Made by a program: the position numbers and the translations under genes. 64,000 nt of DNA from Lepidonotus clava. Its lineage: Eukaryota; Annelida; Polychaeta; Phyllodocida; Polynoidae. Location of the stretch: the NCBI GenBank assembly GCA_936440205.1, contig OW387141.1:44897307-44961306 (forward strand), read 5' to 3'. This document shows positions 57,338 through 64,000 of this stretch, piece by piece (position 1 is the first letter of the stretch; every line of letters begins with the position of its first letter). Below the pieces are notes generated by a model that saw nothing but the letters and a program-made list of their open reading frames with translations, did not search any database and was not told where the DNA came from.

Positions 57338-59685
57338 CAAAAGCAATGTTATTTTAAACTTAATAAACTGAATTTCCGCATATACTCATTAACAGTAATT
57401 GATAAAAGGGGCTATATTAACAATTAGCAAAAAACCATAAAAATACATTCTTAGAATCGAACCTTAGCTACTGATATAGTTTTAACCATGAAAACTAACT
57501 TAAATTTAACTTGAATTAATCTGCCAGTAGACATCAATACTTGTGAATAAACCTATTTTGATGATCGATCGCTGGGACAAGTTATGTATGCCTTACATTA
57601 CGCTATCAAAATAAATATGTAGAATGATATTGTTCATTAAAATGCAGAGTACTTCAAATCTTTGGATTTGACACATTTCTTCCATTAACTTTCAATTATA
57701 TGAACACTTATGTTAGGATAAATAGCTAATAATTGTTCAGTTGTTGCTGTTTAAGGTCTATGGCCGTATCAATTGCAGTCAAGCTAGAAAGGTTAATTAT
57801 AACTTTGATGTTTAAAGTCAATGGCCGCTGTCTAAAAGCTGCGACGGTGTTTCTGTGTCAGCATTCTAATACTGAATTCGCTGTACAAAAGTACAATACT
57901 GCTGAACAGATTTGAAGCCTGAGACAAATGCCTCATCTGACCCCACACTTGTACAGGTACCAAGTGCTATCCGGATGGTGTTTTTCGTAGACTGGAAGCC
58001 CTAGGTAGCACCTGCTTCAGATATTAATGGGCAGTGCACTTCAGGGCCACTAGGGGCAATTATGTCATATATCATTCACAGACGTAATAGTGGGGCCCGC
58101 CTGCCGGCAGTCAGGGGTGAGGCACCGACCGGCTGCAACCTGGCCCCACCAATAACCTCTCACGGCACGCTGCAAATTGTGTTTTGGTCATAGGCGTTCC
58201 TTGATGTGCTTTTACCTGGTCTGCCGTACCTCTGTACACGAGATCTAAGAATCTGGTTATATTCGGTCGGTTTGTTTTGTATATTCGATTTTTGTTTCTG
58301 TTTTATAAATGTTGATAACGTGTCAGTTAGGATAAGAACCATGGGAGGCTCAAGGGTTGTCAAAGGGTATGCATGGAGAGGTATAGATGTTGTGCAGATG
58401 ACGTCAAATCTCCAAAATTTGGCTCATTGCCATATTGGTAATCATTTGATACAATTCATTATTCACAAGTCTGGAACATGAACTAATATTGATGTCGTAT
58501 ATTTTACTTTAAAATCACTGGATCGCAATCAACAATCACCATTACTTAGAATGATGAATATTGAATTTATTTAATAACCACGTGGTGATCAACAGGCATT
58601 CATGTAACTACGTCTGCACATAGAGCTAGAGAATACCAAGTTGGTGTACTCTATATCTATGGTCTGCACAAGGTCTATATCCTATCTACATAGAGTATTT
58701 TACCGTCTTTATCTAACCCAATCTAGAATGGGAGTTGGGGTAGCCCCCCCCCCTTCCCCTACACTTCCACTTACACAATGAACCAGTTGTGTAATTGATA
58801 AACATTCAGGCCCACGTAAAGAAATCCTCTTTGTTTTGTATATATACACAAACCTGGAAAAGCTTTTCGCGCCGTGTATCGATTCACCGGGGCTAGAAAA
58901 GCTACCGAGTATCTCGTGGCGACTAAGCCGGGGAAAATGACAGTAAGCGTGGGTGCTAAAACTGTGCAATCCCCTGACAATGAGAGTTGAATCTCCTCCC
59001 TGAGCCCCTCCCCTCCCCAGCTCCGTCCACACGGGGCGGGGGATGCAGCCAGGTGGGCCAGGGACTGGGGACCAGGGGGCACTTTGTTAGGGGTCTGGAA
59101 ATGGTACCCACTAACAAACGGCTCCGCAAAGCGGAGGAAGTGAACGTTAAAACTGACTCTTGGTCGGTGCCTTTTTAGTTAAAAAGGGTAGTCCACTTAC
59201 TTCTATAGAATAATGTATGGCTATAACCTATATAGCTAATCATTGTTGTTATTGTATCCAAAAAAAAACTATTAATAATAATTTGATCAGAAATAATTTA
59301 CGTTATCATTGCTTTTTTTGGTATTAGACACTCTGGCTTTTGGGGGAAATGATCTGTTTCCCTAAACTATAAGGGCGTAAATCCAGGAATTTTAAGAGCT
59401 GTCAATCAAACTAAGTAGGGGCGTTAGTTTTGCAGTGGGTAGTAGCCCCTTAAGAAGTAATGCCCCCCACCCCCGCCTACGGGCCGAGGACTGGGGACCG
59501 GCGGAGAGAGTCAATACAGGGAGGGTATCCACCGATTTCCGATAACAATCCAATGATAAGCACTCCTTGTGTGGCCGCACTGTTTGCAGCGCCCCCTATG
59601 ACAGACGCCGGCGATAAACGTCCCTCAAGCGGTCCGTTGTGACAGCTCGGAAAATATTGACCAACCGGAAAAAGGGGGAGAGGGG
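57338..59685. other. Intergenic, no gene seen
   Basis: AT-rich with GC-rich patches at 58080-58160, 58990-59110 and 59460-59640. No splice-flanked coding segment was recognised. Confidence 0.4.
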
Positions 59686-59907
59686 TCTAAGGCTGTATTT
59701 CACCAGCCGATTTTACTCCAAATTTAGTAAAACGGCAGTGGCAATATGGATTGATCGTAGACACGTTAGATATCATTGGAAAGGGTTTTTAATCCTCTTT
59801 CAAATGATATGTAGGATGCATAGTCCTTTACCACATTATTGGTAAAAAGATTATCAATTTCCAAATTACAAGCAGTCAGAATCGCTTAGTTGAATACATA
59901 CTTGAGG
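59686..59907 (+). mobile_element. MITE family B, copy 5
   Basis: It begins CTAAGGCTGTATTTCACCAG and ends CGCTTAGTTGAATACATACT. The interior TTAGATATCATTGGAAAGGG and CATAGTCCTTTACCA match copies 2 and 3. The ends are more decayed. Confidence 0.7.
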
Positions 59908-60366
59908 ATTGCTACTGGTCCCCGTGGACTGACGGGCTAAGCCCAATGACCAATACGCCGCCGTGGATATAGCGACAAACGATCCATCCATTTCAAAGGG
60001 GTGGGATAAAAGGCCCCCACTTTACAAAGCCTCAAGAAAAACAAGTTGGCAGAATGACTGAAAGTATGACCTGTCCTGGGGGAAACCATCGCTCATGGTG
60101 TCTTAGGGTTTCCTGGAGTTTCTAGAAATGTAATGGACACCTGAGTTTTTTCCTCGGGGTGGTTCGTATGTAAATAGAAATATTTGCAGGAAATGGTCTG
60201 CCGTGGGGTAGTGACACTGATATATCGGGTGATTATCTATGGCACGGTGGGGTAAGAAATACGGCGGCTCGATCACCGCAGGGGCCGCACCCAACGCACC
60301 CATTGACAGATGCAAAGCTTCTAAGCAGCACACAAAAACAGCGTGCAATTAGCAGCATAAGCCGTT

Positions 60367-60621
60367 TTACGAAAGCCTAACGATTTTCACTTCCTTATCT
60401 AAGAAATTCCGCTGGATCTTGTTTTCTTTTTCTCTTCTAATTTCTTGAAGGCATCTAGACAGATGGTGCCTTTTTGAGCGTGTCAGGACATCCCGTAGTA
60501 TTTGTTTGATCCCAGATGTGATAGCAGTTTTTCTTAGGATAATCTCAGCCAATTTGTGACGCAACAGAGCGGTTCTGCAATCATTTTTCTTTGGTAAGTC
60601 TGCTACTTCCATAAATGACAC
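60367..60621 (-). other. Lysine/arginine-rich open frame, uncertain
   Basis: 84 codons from ATG, with helix-like KLAEIILRKTAITSGIKQIL and LTRSKRHHLSRCLQEIRREK segments. No splice sites, family match or codon bias supports it. AT-rich sequence of this length can be open by chance. Confidence 0.12.
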
Positions 60622-60639
60622 GTAACAGTTCTGTTATTA

Positions 60640-60890
60640 GGGATGGGGTAGAGACCTCACCAAACCAGAACGTTATCGAATGTTATTTTTCCGATTCAAA
60701 ATAGGACATTACAACAACATCCTGTTTAGGTTGAAAATCGTAACCAGACCATTGTGATAGCAACGCAGCGTTACATCACAATAATGCACTGCAGCAATGT
60801 TATTTGAAGCCATCAAAAAATAGTATAACAAGACCAAAGCGGAACAAGCCAAAATTCACTGCAATATTGTAATAATGTCATACCCTCGGC
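60640..60890. repeat. AACGTTATAA dispersed repeat (copy 2)
   Basis: GAGACCTCACCAAACCAGAA, then ACGTTATCGAATGTTATT, with GCGTTACATCACAATAATG and AATATTGTAATAATGTCATA downstream. Related to 39640-39900 and 62430-62690. Confidence 0.4.
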
Positions 60891-62429
60891 TGGGATATGA
60901 AAAAAGGTTGTATGTTAAGCAAGCTCTGGTAAGAGTATAATTTATTGACCTGACTAGGTTGTATTTCTTTTGATTTCCAATGATTCAACATTTGCATGCA
61001 TGTAATGTTTTTGTTAAACAATTTTTCGATTTAGGTTTGGAATCTTGCCTATACCGTATAGTGGATCATAACCTCTATGCATGTTCGTATGCCCCCCTTC
61101 GAAATTTCTTGATATGCGACTGGGAGCTTTTTCCATAATATAGGAACATCTGGGGCCACTATGACCATGACTGTACCAATTTATCTTTATCAATAAAAGG
61201 GAAAAAGAAGAAGATGTTATAACATTGAATTTCCGCATATCCTTTGTGACAGTATTTAATAAAGGATGGTGGGCATACTAACAATTTGCTGCCTTCTATA
61301 AAGTGACTGCTTAGTGAGGGGAATTTCGTGGAACATGTTTCCCGGAACGTGCAGGTTGTCTCATCAGCGCCCGGTATGAAAGTTGAGGGGGCAGCAGGTG
61401 GCTTTAGCAAATCCCACTCTGATACAAGAAGGACCTAATCTCCTACAGCCTCCATTTTATCACGATAGCTTCAGCCCTCTTCTCGAGTCTACCAGCCATG
61501 GTATAATCAGCATGGTATGATTATATATAGGTCTACTGACATCTATTTTGGGCGAATGTTGCATTCAATTCATCAATTTTGTTAACTATAAGTAAGAGGA
61601 GAATTACAAGCGTTTACTCTGTAATCAATTGCACCAAAAAGCGTATTTTCTAATCACGACGTGTAATACTTATTCCATGCTTTGTTCTCTTTTATTAATA
61701 ACGTTAGGACATAACAACATCCCAGCGTTATATTAATAATGGGTTATAGATTAATAGTGAACACCAGTTGTCCCTATTCATAATGTAATAGCATTCTCAT
61801 ATCTTTTTTAATTTTTCTTTTCAAATTTCTGCTGACAGATCTCATAAAATATTCCTCCCGCTTGAATATCTTTTTCCTCTTAGATCCTATCTGCCATAGC
61901 TTCTCTCAGGAGTTTTCTTTTCAGCTGATGATCCTAGGTCACAAGATGAAAATATTTTCTGACACAGACAATATTATTTTCTCCACACCTTCAGAATGGT
62001 ACCACATAACTCTCACTATTTGCTGTGGTCTGTTGCAGAATGTCTGTTATAACGATGACGATTGGTAAACAGTGAAACCTTTCGTAGTTCAAAACAACCA
62101 TTGAGCCGTTTTTCACAACCAAATAGAACCCTTTTGCATATTGCTTTTAAATAAGCTGTTCCTTTGTTCAGCAATTCGCAGAATTCAAATTGATCCAGTA
62201 GAAAAGATTCAGAAGAAGTTAGGTCCTATTTTTACAATATCATGGTTATGTAAATGTGATTAAAGTGTTCTTATTGGTATCATTGTTACGATTGTTTCTT
62301 CTCCTACAGGCCACTCCCTGCCAAGGATGCGACGTTTTTATAATATTGCAACAACGTTCTGGTTGGTTCTGTATTTGGTTCTGTATTTGGTTCTTGTTAC
62401 GTTCTTTTGATGACTCCCAATTATGTCCC
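60891..62429. other. Intergenic, no gene seen
   Basis: AT-rich. A three-fold 15-base TGGTTCTGTATTTGG-like repeat lies at about 62360-62395. Confidence 0.4.
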
Positions 62430-62690
62430 TGCAACATACTGCCATGACATTGCATTGTGACGTTATTACAACATTCTGGTTACATTCTTCAACCCAAACA
62501 GAATGTTTCTATAACATTCTGTTTTGGTTTTGTCCTAACCTCACTAAAATAGAATGTTATAGTAACACTCTGATTTGGTGAGGTTTCAATCTCACCATCA
62601 ATAACGTAATTGTTACGTGCCATCTTAGTAAGTAACAAACTGACTAAAAAAGAAAGGTTGCAAAACATTTTTGTTACGTCACAAGCTGGC
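62430..62690. repeat. AACGTTATAA dispersed repeat (copy 3)
   Basis: Words such as GACGTTATTACAACATTCTG, AGAATGTTTCTATAACATTC and AGAATGTTATAGTAACACTC recur in both orientations, giving many short inverted repeats. Confidence 0.45.
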
Positions 62691-64000
62691 TGGTCTGGTC
62701 TAAGAACTGTGCCAAACTAATAGGTATCTACAAATGGATTCATTTAAAAAAGGTCTTTTCCTTTATCTTTTCACTACATTCCTCTGAATCATTTTGACAC
62801 AGGTTGCCAAGACACTTTTGTCCTTATGACAACCACAATTGCTGTTGATATCTCCAAGGAGATTTTGACGGATCGACCAATCTGAAACAACTCCCCAGGG
62901 AGCTTCCTTATATTGTGGCGGCATCCACACAGCGACTATCCCCGCTTTCATTAATTTGTAGTATCGTATCTCTGCATATTCATGTTCGTCAAAGCACTGC
63001 CATGATATTCATATGTTCGATAGGAATAACACTAAAAGTGTACATATCTGCTGAACAGGCAGAATATAAAGCCAGTTGGGCATAACTTAGCTAGATGCGA
63101 TTCGATAGATATTCCTTCAAAAAATGACCCAAAGCTTACATCATTACATGAGCTGTAGCGTGTAAGATGGTCAGTTAGGGGTATAATTATACCTTTATTT
63201 TGGAGGTATTTCTTAAGTGGAATAAGGCTATGTTGTTTGTTCTGGCTTAATATCTCTGAACCTCATCTCAAGACTAACAGGACTGAATTGAAATCCAAAG
63301 AAGTTTACCTTCTATAATACATTTCATAATTGAATCGCTAAAACTTCAAACAATGAGACTCAGATATATATTTGATGCTCTTCTAAATGGCTGAATTGGT
63401 ATTCCTAATAATCATATTGCTAAGATTTGCTTTCGTAGACGTACGTTTTATATTCTAAGTCAGGGAAATTAACTTAATATGAAATACTATTATTTGATAT
63501 ACTGATAGATACATAGACCATGCAGTATACAATGTAGTGATGCAGCAATGCGTAGAAACGTACATCTGACAAGAGGACTATAGTACATACATCATGCACT
63601 GTCAGGCAGAACATAACTGTGTCAGGGCATTAAGGCACAATGAATATCATTTGCACTCTCCCAGAAGTAAATGAGCTCAGCCACGTTATTGTAGATGACG
63701 CTCCCTCGACATCCTAATCAAGTATAAAACAACATTGGGCGCTGGAGACGAGTTCACTCGACAGACTTGTCATTTGACGGAGTTGCATTGGGCTCTTTCC
63801 TATATTACATATACAATTCCAATATGTCGTCGAATGTACATACCAGTAATTAGGTCACCGTATATAAGGGGTAATATTAAAATGAAACATTGCCTGGGTT
63901 TCCCTGTCAGATTTGTCAAGATTTCTGATTCTTTTATCAAATAGCGGACAAGAATTGGAATTGTTGACATTAGATACAACTGTAATTTCAGAAGGAAACA
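62691..64000. other. Intergenic, possible TATA promoter near the end
   Basis: AT-rich. TATAAAA at 63723-63729 precedes a GC-richer GGGCGCTGGAGACGAG by about 14 bases and could be a core promoter for a gene beyond the window. No coding exon was recognised. Confidence 0.2.

Noticed and set aside
1-64000. CRISPR arrays, bacterial operons or phage
   Set aside because: Spliceosomal introns, MITEs, LTRs and microsatellites show animal nuclear DNA; none of the direct repeats has a repeat-spacer layout.

Overview
This is a window of animal nuclear DNA. The first 7 kb hold the 3' three quarters of an intron-rich gene. The following 57 kb are gene-poor, about 40% GC by eye, and full of short inverted-repeat transposons, minisatellites, homopolymer runs and two solo LTRs. 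The organism is most likely an invertebrate deuterostome. A cephalochordate (amphioxus, Branchiostoma) fits best: the solute carrier is close to vertebrate SLC5A9/SLC5A10, exons are GC-rich in small introns, and TTAA-type MITEs are abundant, which is known for amphioxus. That assignment is inference; no species-diagnostic marker is present.

Bases 100-6903 (+ strand): ten exons (1518 nt, 505 residues plus stop) of an SGLT-type sodium/solute cotransporter. Every exon has AG/GT borders and compatible phases. The first ~160 residues lie upstream of the window. Two introns hold partial duplications of the exon that follows: two tandem truncated copies with working-looking acceptors at 3564-3764, and a decayed copy with a stop at 4322-4419. 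The Na+-site segment is conserved, but three sugar-pocket positions of human SGLT1 (T287, Y290, T460) are changed.

Bases 7-20 kb: no recognisable gene. Notable items are a promoter-like motif cluster at 13.1 kb, two solo LTRs at 16.0 and 17.8 kb (both reading on the - strand, each with its own 4-bp target duplication), and a degenerate satellite-like array at 19.1 kb that recurs at 27.7, 49.5 and 51.1 kb.

Bases 20-43 kb: a hAT-like MITE, a palindromic 20-bp minisatellite, one isolated exon-like segment (26.5 kb), a polypurine tract (33.2 kb), a 10-bp G-rich minisatellite with a 208-bp higher-order duplication (36.7 kb), and several TTAA/TTTA-flanked MITEs.

Bases 43-64 kb: more MITEs, one pair in opposite orientation around a GC-rich segment (47.0-48.1 kb); a 39-bp minisatellite (51.7 kb) with a diverged single-unit relative 1.2 kb away; a 25-bp minisatellite (57.1 kb); and low-confidence regulatory motifs. 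The long open frames in the minisatellites are products of repeat composition, not genes. No CRISPR, rRNA or intact tRNA gene was seen.
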